64,000 nucleotides of DNA, taken from Hetaerina americana. Taxonomy: Eukaryota > Arthropoda > Insecta > Odonata > Calopterygidae. Position numbers and translations under genes: made by a program. The stretch is from contig JAKTNV010000027.1 in assembly GCA_022747635.1 (NCBI GenBank), positions 1,219,501 to 1,283,500 of the forward strand. The letters are read 5' to 3'. Below are positions 18,991-29,955 of this stretch, in pieces; the stretch's first letter is position 1, and the number at the start of each line of letters is the position of its first letter. Below the pieces are notes generated by a model, which ran no database searches, was not told the origin of the DNA, and worked only from the letters and a program-made list of their open reading frames with translations.

Positions 18991-19739
18991 CATGTAAAAG
19001 AGTAGACGGAAATATTTCTACGCACTGATAAACGGGAAAAATAGCACCCAGTTCAGGGTAAGCTAACTCGTTGAACTCCTTCGGAATCCTATTAAATCGA
19101 TGTCCAGCGAAATATTAAGAGAATTTGCGTAGTCGGCACCACGAATCGGTGAATGAAATAACGTGTTGATATCGTTCGAGCTCTTAACCGAAACAGTTTC
19201 ATTGCTCCAATCAATTTTCCGCCCGTGTTTATATGGTTCCAGTGCCATAAATAACTCCCTTCTAAGAAGTGATATGTAAGGAACATTCAACGGATCACAT
19301 GTTTAATGAGCGTCAACATGCTTAATCGATTGCCTAAAGTTGGAGTCTTTCGGTGCGAAAGACTAAAAGTGCGGTTAAATGTGCGAAAAGAAGATATGGT
19401 TAGAAATGTCACGATGCGCACACAATAGGCTTTAGCAAGAAGGTGTTTGGTTATTTCAAAGACAATAAAGAGCGGTATTACTTTTCGTTTGCATAAATTT
19501 CTACTGGTGGGCAGAGGTCAAGGGTCGAAGTCGCTGGTCCTGAGGCCGAGTCGAGCCCATCTCAATGAGGGCAGGCCTCCTGATGAGTACCGAGCAGATG
19601 AATATTTTGCACATCAACGCAATCTTCCACAATTCTAGGCTTTGGATGGATGCACTGACTAATCACTGCTAAATTTCTGGGCCTCTTCTAAGACGACAAC
19701 ACTAAAATAAACCCTTCTTCGATTCCGCTAACTTTTCGC
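18991..19739. other. Unassigned sequence
   Basis: No recognisable coding or repeat feature. It may include the decayed 5' part of the following jockey element, but I cannot support that from the sequence. Confidence 0.4.
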
Positions 19740-20526
19740 TTCCCTTCATTTCGTCCATTTATAAAATAATTTCCATCTTCCTTTGATATCCTTATATTCT
19801 TCATTAAAAAATTCAGGCTTCTGCCATCCATTGTGTTGAGAGCATTACCTATCGAAATTCGGCGCAGGACGAATTGTATTTGGGGTGTCATTTTTAGGAC
19901 GAATAGGGGTTTCACTCCGATTGGCAGGAAAGTGTAAAGCAATATCGTGGGACAAAAAGAAAATGTCGCTGCGAACAACGCGGCCGAAAACATTCGCATT
20001 GGCATGAAAGGGACCATCGATGAAAGCCACGCGAGCGGGGCAACCACCACTACCGCGAATGCACAAAATCAAGAAACGAGCCTGCAAAATGTGTAAACTG
20101 CGATGGCGCACATACCGCAAATTACAGGGGCTGTATCGTCCATAGAGAAATCATGCTAAAAATACGCGCCAAAAGAGAGAGCTTAGTCCCTGACAACAGG
20201 GTGACTGCACCCACAGCTCCAACCACCTCCGTGGCTGCTTTCCCCCCCATAGAAAACGCTTGGAAATCCCGTTCCAACCCCCTTACTGGTATCTCCCGTG
20301 CTCAGGCCGCTGCCAACCCTCCCCCTGCCTCCAATCCCCCCCCCACCCACCCAAACGCTAACCTTGACTCTAACCTTTCTCCAGAACCCTCATCCCAATC
20401 TAGCTTGAAGTCCTCCCTACTCTCCATCGTTGCTAAAATCCTTACGGTAGACGACAATGCCTCCCTAATGTCAATCCTAAAAACGGACCTAATCCCGTGC
20501 CTCCTTAAACTCCTGAATGGCCTGTA
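19740..20526 (+). pseudogene. Jockey element ORF1 (gag-like), decayed
   Basis: The readable C-terminal part runs from about 20024 to 20526. It has a knuckle-like RGNHHYRECTK, then CVNCDGAHTANYRGC, then VHREIMLKIRAKRES and a long proline/asparagine/serine-rich tail, the usual layout of jockey ORF1 nucleic-acid chaperones with CCHC knuckles. Further upstream a run resembling the pre-knuckle domain (LPSIVLRALPIEI) appears near 19815-19860, but with frameshifts and a TGA at 20021-20023. The stop of ORF1 overlaps the start of ORF2 by a few bases, as is common in this clade. Confidence 0.7.
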
Positions 20527-23204
20527 AACCCGACTACTCTCCTCACCACCTAAGCTTCCTCCAGTGGAACTGTAACGGCATCAGGTCAAAATCCCTCGAG
20601 CTACAGCACCTCACGGCCGTCTACTCCCCGGATATTATACTTCTGCAGGAAACAAAGCTGACTGTCAACCAAACCCTCTATATCCCCAACTACAGAGTCT
20701 TCCGCAGAGACAGGCCTGACTCCAAGGCTGGAGGCGGAGTAGCAATCCTCATCAAAAAAACCGTCCCTTGCTGCCAACTATCACCACCTGCTACTAACAA
20801 GCTTGAACTTGTCGGTATTACAATAAAGACCAGGGAAGGGAACTTAAACATATGGTCAGTCTACTTCCCGCCCAGCACCAGCAAATATCCCCAGGAGGAC
20901 CTGGATGCAATCAAATGTATCCTCATCCCAAGGGCTCTGCTAGGTGGCGACTTCAATGCCAAGCATATGGCCTGGGGCTGCAAATCCAACTCTGCTCGAG
21001 GTAACTCTTTGCGCCGTCTCCAAATCTCGGCAAATTTTGCCATACTGGCTCCTCCATCCCCAACGCATTTCACCCCTAACCCCGCAGACTCTGACATCCT
21101 TGACCTCGTCCTTACCTCCCTTCCTCCCAATTTCCACCTTAAAAATGTAAACAATGCTGCCTCCGATCACTGTCCACTAATCTACTCTGTCTCCCTGAAT
21201 CCGACGATCCCCAACTCTCAACCCATAAAAGTCAACTGGAAACGGTTTCATTCGACCTGCTGCGTTACGCCTCTAGAACGCCCGATCCTCAACAAAAAAG
21301 AAGACATTGACTCAGCCATCAAAGAGTTTACCTCGACCCTTACGTCGATAGCAAATTCTTCCCAACTCCGCCATGATCCGGCAACTCTAGCTGGTCAAAC
21401 TCTGCCGGCTGAGATTTTGAACCTCATGCGGAAAAGAAACAGCGCAAGACAGCTATGGCTGCGTACCCACCACCCCATTGATGGCCGCAGATACAGGGCT
21501 CTTCGAAACCTTGTCACCTCCTCCCTCAGAAAGGAAAAACAATCCCTCTGGGACAGAAAGATCAGTTCCCTGTCTCATGAGGATAACTCAGTCTGGCCAC
21601 TCGCCCGATCACTCCGAAAAAGATCCACTCCCCCAGCTCCTCTGCTCCATAACGGGTCATTATCATACTCCGACCAGGAAAAGTGTGAAATCTTCGCCGA
21701 CATCTTGGAATCGGTCTTTTGCAACCCAAAACCATCCCATCTTGACTCCACCGCTAACCAAACTTTCGAATCTATTGCGTTTACTCCTCCTCCTGCTATC
21801 CCAGCGGCTACAATGACCGACTTAAAGGCCATCATTAATAACTGCAAAGCCAAATCCGCTCCCGGCCCTGACCGCATCTCGTACAACCACCTCAAAAACC
21901 TCCCCATACACTTCCTTGATCACCTTTTGTCCATCCTGAACTCATGCCTCTCACTCTGCTATTTCCCTGCCGCCTGGAAGTGTGCAAAAGTCATACTCAT
22001 ACCCAAACCCGGAAAAGATCCAAAGGACCCTGGCAATCACAGACCCATCAGCCTTCTCCCCTGCATGGGTAAGGTCCTGGAGCGCGTCATCCACTACCGC
22101 CTTGATGAGGAATTCACTTCACTAAATATCCTACGGCCGGAATAAACGGGTTTCAGAAGAAAAACAGCCACCACCCACCAAATCCTCCGACTTGTCGAGC
22201 ATATTACTTTTGGTTTTAACATTAAAAAACACACCCAGGTCGCCTTTCTAGACATCAAACGGGCCTTTGACCGTGTCTGGAAAGAAGGGCTCGTCTACAA
22301 ACTCTCCCAGACTGATATCTCTTTCTCTCTTGTTAAAATTATAGCATCTTTCCTCTCAAGCAGAACTTTCTTTGTCTCTATCAACTCTTACAATTCAAAC
22401 CCGAGAAATATCCTCGCCGGCGTCCCTCAGGGTGCTGTTTTATCCCCAACCCTTTTCAATCTTTATATAAATGACCTCCCCTCCCACCCTAAAACCCAAG
22501 TGTACCTGTACGCCGACGACACCGCCATTGCATCCCAGTCTTTCTGCCCTGACACTGCTGCAGACAACGTCCAGGAACACCTAGACTTAGTTGAAGAATG
22601 GATGGACTCTTGGAAACTCTGTGTCCATCCAGACAAATGCGAGCATGTCAACTTTGCAAGAAAGTGGAAGAAACCCTGCTCTACGGCCCTTTTTTATGGT
22701 AACTCCCGCATCCCCCTTAAAAACTCAGCCAAATTCCTGGGAGTCATACTGGACAGGAAACTTACCTGGCAGGAGCATACTACGTACGTTCTCAACAAGG
22801 CAAACGCGGCGCGTGCCTCCCTGTTCCCCCTTCTAAATCACAGAAGTCCCCTTAAACTAAGTACCAAACTGATCCTATACAAATCCATGATTCGCCCCAT
22901 CCTGACATATGGCTACCCAGCCTGGGGAGCCATATCCGACACAAACATAAAGAAAATTTGCACTTTTCAGAATCAAGCTATCCGTCATATAGCTAAAGCC
23001 CCCTGGTTCTTTCGCAATGATTCCCTCCACAAAGATCTACAGCTACCACCCATCAGTACCTACCTCCAATCCATTGCTTCGTCCTTTTCTAAATCACTGC
23101 CCATCACCCAAAACCCCTTATTAGAAAACCTATGGTCCTACGATAAAAATCCGCACTTCAAGCATAAACGTCCTAAACTTACCGCAATGCCCACCGTAAA
23201 TTAA
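20517..23204 (+). pseudogene. Jockey-clade ORF2 (endonuclease-RT), one nonsense codon
   Basis: 895 codons in a single frame interrupted only by TAA at 22143-22145, where the family pattern R-P-E-Q-T-G-F implies CAA. The N-terminal AP endonuclease has LQWNCNGIRSKSLELQ, ILLQETKL, LGGDFNAKHMAWG and SDHCPLIYSV. RT motifs include APGPDRISYNHLK, PKPGKDPKDPGNHRPISLLP, FLDIKRAFDRVW, GVPQGAVLSPTLFNLYINDL and the active site YADD at about 22509. The thumb and C-terminus run to 23204. Length matches intact jockey ORF2, so the element was probably lost recently. The 3' end and poly(A) are not clear. Confidence 0.92.
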
Positions 23205-23429
23205 AAATCCTTTCTCCATAACCACGCCCTAAAATACCCATATCATACCACCGTTTATCAGCATCAGCTGGAAATCGGGACAAGATGCGCAAGGCGCAGT
23301 GCTATATCGGTTCGGTTCGCCACGCGAGCGAAACAAAACTCCGTGCACTCCTGAAATTTATAGATTTTTCTAGACAAGTAATTAACGAGATGCTATTCAG
23401 TTATAAAAGCTCGGCGCTTTTTAAAATCT

Positions 23430-24110
23430 AGACAAAAATATAAAAAGTATATAAAATGGAAAATATATAATTTGCATAAAAAGATTCGGTAAAAGTTTCG
23501 AAAAATACATTAATTTCACATACTATTGCTAAAATGCCTCGTGATTCTTCAAAGTACACGTACATCTCTGGAGCGTGGACACACTTTTTCCTGTGGCTTT
23601 TCTGCGACTCTAAGTCTCCCTGGTAGGCGAATTCCGGAATGCCCTTAAAGGTACGCGTGTAAGTCAGGACTGCAAGGGAGTTGGGGAATCGTCGCGATGT
23701 CGTTGCAGATGGTCTTCGCCGCAAGCAGACTCGACTCTGCTCTTTTGGTGGTCCGTCCAAAGACCTTCGGGAGGACGAGTTCAGCGCAGATCTTTCGCAT
23801 CGCCAAATTTTCAGTGATATTGGTGTGACACTTCACCCTGAAGACGATGGCAGAGTCAGCCTTCGAAACGTCGGTGTACTGCAACCTGACCCGGTGGGAA
23901 ACCCGAGAGAACTTCTTGAATACCATACGCCGGGAAAACCTGAGATCCCTCACGACTGTCATCTTATCAATTGTAATATATGATCTGCGATCACACTTAA
24001 CTGACGGTTTGAATTCAGCACGGGTTGAAGGTGTTGCTGCTCCTCGTCGGGGATCGTGTCCTTGACGTGGGCTGGCCCCCGTGCGCTGAGGGCCCGTCTT
24101 CATTGCGGGG
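23430..24110 (-). mobile_element. Internally deleted mariner relic (deletion family 1)
   Basis: Minus strand: a degraded N-terminal region, ITENLAMRKICAELVLPKVF, then directly LLAAKTICNDIATIPQLP and CSPDLH, ending IPEFAYQGDLESQKSHRKKC. These are the end of the mariner DNA-binding domain, the region around the third catalytic aspartate, and the C-terminus. The first two catalytic aspartates are missing. The same junction recurs at 41.5 and 57.9 kb. A Penelope-type fragment lies within it at about 23820-23950. Confidence 0.75.
23838..23869 (+). ncRNA. Hammerhead-like motif inside a mariner relic
   Basis: CUGAAGA, extra C, an imperfect GAUGGC/GCCUUC stem, then GAAAC and GUCGGUGU. The segment is foreign to the mariner sequence around it. 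This is a third version of the motif, with a different stem. Confidence 0.4.
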
Positions 24111-24658
24111 CAACTTCTTCTCTCTCCAACTGGTCGCGAGGGGCGGTTACCACTCTTATTTCCTGTTTTCTCGTTGAGTGCACGCTTAGATTCAAGGGAT
24201 CGGAAAATGTCTCAATATTTAAAATCATCCGAGATGCGAGGGAAATTAATAGTGCTTGAATGTAACGTCGAGAATGTAAGCTACATCACATTTGAGATTG
24301 TCTTTTTCTTAAAGAGAAAGGGAAAGCTTAAGTCAATATTCTGTACAGCTTTTGCTGTCTTAATGGGATTCTGTTCAGTTGCGCGTAAATACAGGGAGAA
24401 ATACGAGTAATATTAGAATATTTATTATTATTATTATTATTATACATTGACTGCCTATTATTCCTGGACAATTTACATGAAGTAGTAGTTCCGTTATTAG
24501 ATATATTTCTACTACATTTGTAGGTGCATGTGTATGATAGTCGACAGTATATGTACTAGCATGCATGTAAATTAAAAAAGAATTTTACATGAATATTTGC
24601 GCCTCTGTGGGTGTAGGTTTGCATAAATATTTAAATTTTGCATGAGGTTTTATTCGAT
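24111..24658. other. Unassigned; ATT microsatellite
   Basis: No gene seen. An (ATT)n tract of about 26 bp lies at 24418-24443. Confidence 0.5.
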
Positions 24659-24727
24659 TTTACGGGTGGTGAACTAGCACTCCATGCACGCTCCCGCGTA
24701 GCGGCTATTATGTAGATGTAGATGTAG
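24659..24727 (+). mobile_element. CR1-like family A 3' tail, truncated
   Basis: TTTTACGGGTGGTG followed by a diverged hairpin block and TATTATGTAGATGTAGATGTAG. It has the same form as the tail inserted at 3519, with no coding part. Confidence 0.65.
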
Positions 24728-27700
24728 TTTATCGTATTTCGGTGATTTTCAGCAAATAAGATAAGTTGGATGGAAGAAATGATGCTCTCTTCTAAGTAAT
24801 TCCGCTCATCCTTCGTGACCGTATCACGGTATCACTTCGTTTCCATTTACCTCTCGGGAATAAGCATATGGGACGACTTGCGTATACGTATACACATACA
24901 TATACGACTCACGTATACACACTCTGTACGGGTCAACATGATGACTCACAATCGCCCGGGATTTTTGGATTTATGCAGATCGTATCCGGTCGTTGAAGCT
25001 TCGAGTAGATTTCCGTGCGGGGATGGTAGGTGGTGTAGGTGATATCCAAGGGCAGCTTTAATTTCAAGTTTTACGGCTCTTTTGCGTGGATACGTCTCTG
25101 GGAACAATGACTCGGGGTCGAGGAAGGGAGGAGAGCGGAGGAGTGTTTTCGACTTCATTCAATGGAACATTTCTCGAACAGAATGTAACCAAGTGGAACG
25201 GTTTCATTTCCCCCGCCTCATCGGGAACAACAGCACACCGACTTTATTTAGATGACGACGGGGAGAAACCTTCCTGGCTCGATGCGAAAAAATATATCCA
25301 ACTGAAACTCTCGGAGCAATTAATGCTCATGTATTCAGTGGGCTCGATGTTTCCCCTTTGGTGGTGTGGAACGGTGTCTTCTGTCTCAATTGTCCCAATC
25401 GCATGATACGAAGGCCCAAAAGGAACGGAACGGCTTCGAATAACGGGACATGTTTTTTGCACCTCCTTATTTATGGAGATGAGGATCCCTCGTCTCCATA
25501 TTGGTGTTAGGGAACCTATGCAACATCTCTATATTTCAACGCGATCATTGCCGCCTGCGATATTTAATCAAGACAAGCATTGACCCAAACGCCTGTGTTT
25601 TTTAATCATTAATTATGAAATAATAGAATACTAAAACGATCATTGAATTTTATTTTATTAATATTTTATTCACTGTAAATATTTTGGCAATCGTTGACGT
25701 TACATAACTTATTTATCAAGTCCTAACTCTGGGTGATACTTAAGTAGGGAGGTAGACTTGAGAGTTCTTTTCCTTTTTAAAGGGTTTTTCTTAAAAGTTG
25801 AATTTCCTAATAAGAGGGAGGATTACAGTTCTCATTCCATCCTCATTAATTCAAACAAAAGGTCACTTTAATTAAGAGTCATGTGCTACTAAGTTTATAG
25901 AAATTTAGAATAAGTGCCTAACGCAATAGTACGGATTCAGGTTAATTGTTCTCCTATGTTTATTTTTATGCTGGCCTACTGGCATGTTATGTCTCTATGT
26001 TTGGAAGACCGAATTTGACTTGGTAAAATGTTAAAATTAAAGCTCACAAACATTGCATATTTTAATATGTTATTTACAAATGATTTAATAATAAGTCAAA
26101 ATCCTCTTAATTAAAATATACGTCGATTCAAAGATAAATGGACAGAGAACCTAGGACAATCATCAAACATTGGATTTCTTCTGCTTGTGTGAGAATATGA
26201 ACTTTTAAATTTTATCATACTGAATGCAAATCGAACATAATATCCAGTAATCGAAAAATTACATTTACAACCCTTCACAGGAAAATCGCTTTCTCGCTCT
26301 TGGAAAAGGTATATTCAGCCCTTTCCAGAAAAATATTCATGGGTGAAGAATATGATCAAGGTCACTTTTAAAAAAAATGATTTTCATAATATTTAGTTGA
26401 TTCAGTGGCTAAACTTATCTGTTGATCAATTTAAAATAACAAAACGAAACGATATTTCAGCGAGCTATAAACAAACACCCTATGTACGTTAAACTTCCCA
26501 AAGACGTTGATACATTGCTTTGCCGTAACAGCATAGTATCGCCACTCGCCCTGACGATACAATGCTCGTCCTATTTTTTATTCAGGTTTCGACGATGCGT
26601 AGCCATACCATCCGGTCAAAGATTTTAAGTCCCCCTTCATCTTCCCTCATAAAATCACACTTATTTAGAGCACTGGATTCGTGCTCATGCTTCTAATTTC
26701 TTATTAGGAATGCCATTAAATTAAGATCAAAGCATGAACCACCCGATCTGTTGCTTAAGAGACGATATTTGGTGCAAGGCCAATATTAGGCTGACCTCTG
26801 CTGCAACATTTAGTTGCTAATTCTTTCATTGATGACGTAGAAGTGACTGGCCGCGTGGGACTCTTTAAAGATAAATTACAGATTCAGGTGTGTTGTGGTG
26901 TCCATCGTACGAGGGACAGAGATGAAGACTACTACAATTTCCCACTGAATAAACATTTATTCATGACCAGTTTCATCAAAATTTTATAATACTGAATATT
27001 AATCGATTATATTGGCCATTAACCGAAAAACTACATTTTTCTACCTAACTTATGGAGCACAATACGATTCTTTTAATGAATCGTAAAAACCCTTCACAGA
27101 AAAAACGCTTTCACACTCTCGGAAGAGGAGTGGCCGAGTGGTGTCTGAGCTCGGGAGGGATTTCAGCGGACGATAGGGTACGCACTTGATAGCTTGATCG
27201 GTTTGCTCTCAGAAGGACAAACGGCAGGGGATGACCGGCTTCGTATTAACAGAAGGTAGAAAAACAGTATTGATCTCTGCCCACATTTGACTTTTCCTTT
27301 AATCTTGACTCATTACAGTATTGATTTCGGCCCAAATCGACCCATCCTAAGTGAATATTACGGCCTTTTTTCAAGAACGACAGTGGCGTCGCCGGGGAGA
27401 AAAAACCCTCGGAAAGAGCAGGAGATCTAATAACCATTAAACTGATATGGATTTCCGTGAAGCACCACTTCATTTTTCTCATGTACATGTGAAATAATTA
27501 AGTCAAAGTGAGGAAATCAAACCATTATACTGATAAAAGGATTGCATTTTATTATTCTGCACGTGTAATTTATCGTATGTATCTCTCAGAAAAATTTATA
27601 AAACGCCATGCGTCCGGCGGGTTTGTAGTTCATTTTATCTGCCTCCTTTGGATATGTTCACCATGGTAATCCGTTGCCGGCCTCGACTGCATCGCATTTG

Positions 27701-27974
27701 TTCTCTCCGGCGTAACTTTATGGAAATGAAATAAGTAACTTTGTAATTCCAGACAAAATTTATTTAAAAACACGACCTAGGTATCAATTTCGGAAGAGAG
27801 AATTCTAATAGCCCTATGAATTTAAAGTACACTGTGATAGGAAATTATTGAGATGCTATTCTTCCGTTGGGCACGAAGAAAATCAATTAGAAGGCTATTG
27901 AGTACTTCAATAAGATATAGTAAGTTATTAAACGACTCTTTACAATTGGGCTGGCCATTCATGGAGAGACCTAA
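24728..27974. other. Unassigned AT-rich sequence with scattered direct repeats
   Basis: No gene recognised. An imperfect repeat links 26210-26330 with 26975-27125 (AATTTTAT, ATACTGAAT, ACCCTTCACAG, CGCTTTC). A 32-bp word starting TGCCCACATTTGAC occurs at 27278-27309 and again, one mismatch, at 27984-28015. TCCGGCGTAACTTTATGG at about 27707 is shared with 54275. Confidence 0.5.
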
Positions 27975-28671
27975 GTGATGTGCTGCCCACATTTGACTTT
28001 TCCTTTAATCCTGACGAGATATTCGGTTCGTCCATCTATCGGATGCCATAACCTACATTCTAAAGTAAGTATTCATAAAATTCCTCCGCTAAAATTACAA
28101 GGATCTATCATACCATATTTAGGGACAGTAAATAATTTAGGCGTAGCCATTAATGAAACGTTATCTTGGACTGATCAGGCATTTGCTATTTGCTGAAAAA
28201 TAAACTCATCCCTGTATTTACTGAAAAGGTTAAAGCACATTAATTACCTCTCCTTAAAGATGCTTCTCGTATCCTCTCTTCTCATACCCCATTTTGATGA
28301 CTGTGATGTAGCATACCAAGACCTTTCAGGTGAACTGAAAACCAAACTCCAGAGGACCCATAACTCGTGTGCGGTTCATATTTGATCTTAGAAAATACGA
28401 TCAAATTTCTGACTCATTTACAAGAATATCCTGGTTACGGCTAAAAGGCCGTCGGCATTTGCATTTTCTTCCAATTTCTACTTTCTAACGACACACCTAA
28501 ATATTTATATTAATATTTCCTCCCCATCAGCTTAATCCACAACCGGAACACTAGGGGTAATATAAAACTTCTTGTCCCACACCATCGCACGGAAGTCTAT
28601 CACAAATCTATGTTACAGCATGCCGTCTCTCTCTCCCAGATGATATAAAAAACTCTCCATCAACAACAATA

Positions 28672-29229
28672 CAGGGTTCGTCCGGAAAAGAAGTGTACTG
28701 ACTCCTGGGCTGGGCGCGCCGCTCCAGGCGCGCCCAGCACCGCTCTGACGGGCTGCGATTGGAGAGGGGTATGTTGGAAAGCGACGCTGAAAAAGGCAGT
28801 CGGCTCTGAGCTGTGGTGTAGTGAGGAGCTCTGTTAACGCGAACCTCCACGCTTCGACCCACGTCACGGAACGCGATGCCGAAGTTTTTGGAGCAGCGTT
28901 ATTCCATCAAATCTGCGTTAAAGCTTGGGAAATCGTCTACCGAAACTGTCGGTATGATTAACCAGGCTTACGGGGAGTCAGCCATGTCCAGAAACATGAT
29001 CTTTCGGTGGCACAAGATGTTCGTGGAGGGCAGAGAAGAGGTCGACGACGAGTCTTCGAGAGGTTCCCGATGATGCCTTCGCGGGAGCGTTCCAGGAATG
29101 GGAACGCCGCTGGAACAAGTGTATCGACTCACAAGGGTCCTATTTTGAGGAATATTAGCTTAAGATATGTAAAAGTGTAATAAATTTTTTTTCCTGAGCT
29201 CAGTACACTTATTTTCCGGACGAACCCTG
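28672..29229 (+). mobile_element. 558-bp non-autonomous mariner
   Basis: Terminal inverted repeats starting CAGGGTTCGTCCGGAAAA, about 30 bp with one mismatch, end at 28672 and 29229 and are flanked by TA at 28670-28671 and 29230-29231. The interior keeps only the two ends of a transposase. Insertion was into the family B RT. Confidence 0.92.
28876..29158 (+). pseudogene. Mariner transposase, N- and C-termini only
   Basis: Starts ATG with PKFLEQRYSIKSALKLGKSS, then TETVGMINQAYGESAMSR, NMIFRWHKMFVEGREEVDDE, the first helix-turn-helix of mariner transposases. After about 60 codons the reading shifts to DDAFAGAFQEWERRWNKCID and ends FEEY at 29158, the extreme C-terminus of the same family. All catalytic residues are deleted. 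The protein cannot be active; the truncated DNA-binding part could be translated but ends after SSRGSR. Confidence 0.85.
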
Positions 29230-29955
29230 TATATAAGAGAGTACTTCACAAGTTCATTTTCCTCAGGCACAATACTTAACCAGTGTACCCTCCGTCATTC
29301 CACTCAGCTGCTCTACAGATCACTGTTTCTACTTTTTCTTTTGTCATCTCAAGTAGTAGAGTTTTGTATCATTATTTTTATTTAATGTTATGTTTCTCAG
29401 TACTCCTCATGTGTTGTCAATATAATTAATTTCTTCATTTCAATTTCAGTAACTTAATAATATGTCTACTAATTGAAAAATGATAGTTACAATGTATATG
29501 TATCTTTCCTCTAATTAATAGGGTTTTAGCAGGTTTTTCACACCCTCCTTATCTTCGAGGGTGTTTATTAGTTGAGCAATGCCACCGCGCTCTCCCTAAC
29601 CGTATTCCCACAAACCTCATTCCTTGCTTGGACTCTCCCTATGTTATTGTTCACTTTCTTCATTGTAATTTACTTTGAGTTTGTGCGTATGTGTAGGTGT
29701 ATCCTTAATTTATATATTGAATATGTATGTATATATCAAAATATTTATTTTCCTTTTCTTTTAATGTGCATAATGAAATTATGTCTGTCTATATGTATTT
29801 AAGTGTACGAGCTCGCATATTCGCATGCCTGTAATTATAAATTTTATGCCCAATATAATATGTTTTCGACGATGGGTTAAATGGAAGAGGGGACCATTAG
29901 GTCTCAATTTCGCCCATATAAAGACCTCTATCTATCTATCTATCTATCTGGGGGT

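Larger units (their letters stand above)
28020..29279 (+). pseudogene. Family B RT C-terminus, split by mariner
   Basis: Readable blocks are PYLGTVNNLGVAINETLSWT, LLKRLKH, LVSSLLIPHFDDCDVAYQ, DLSGELKTKLQRTHNSCV and, with frame changes, LVPHHRTEVYHKS and DDIKNSPSTTI. After the mariner it continues YKRVLHKFIFLRHNT and stops near 29279. Removing the mariner and one TA joins STTI to YKRV in frame. Several frameshifts and stops show the gene was dead or dying. The palm domain is absent. Confidence 0.85.
27975..29955 (+). mobile_element. CR1-like family B retrotransposon, 5'-truncated
   Basis: Contains the C-terminal part of an RT gene (to about 29279), about 650 bp of 3' untranslated sequence, and a 3' terminus GGAAGAGGGGACC...TCTCAATTTCGCCC...ATAAAGACC followed by an (ATCT)n tail at about 29926-29949. 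The RT part is interrupted by the mariner at 28672-29229. A shorter 3' end of the same family lies at 1905-1987. Confidence 0.85.

Noticed and set aside
27120..27240. tRNA-Ser-like start GAGGAGTGGCCGAGTGG
   Set aside because: Looks like an A box, but no acceptable B box or acceptor pairing follows; at best a decayed SINE or pseudo-tRNA.
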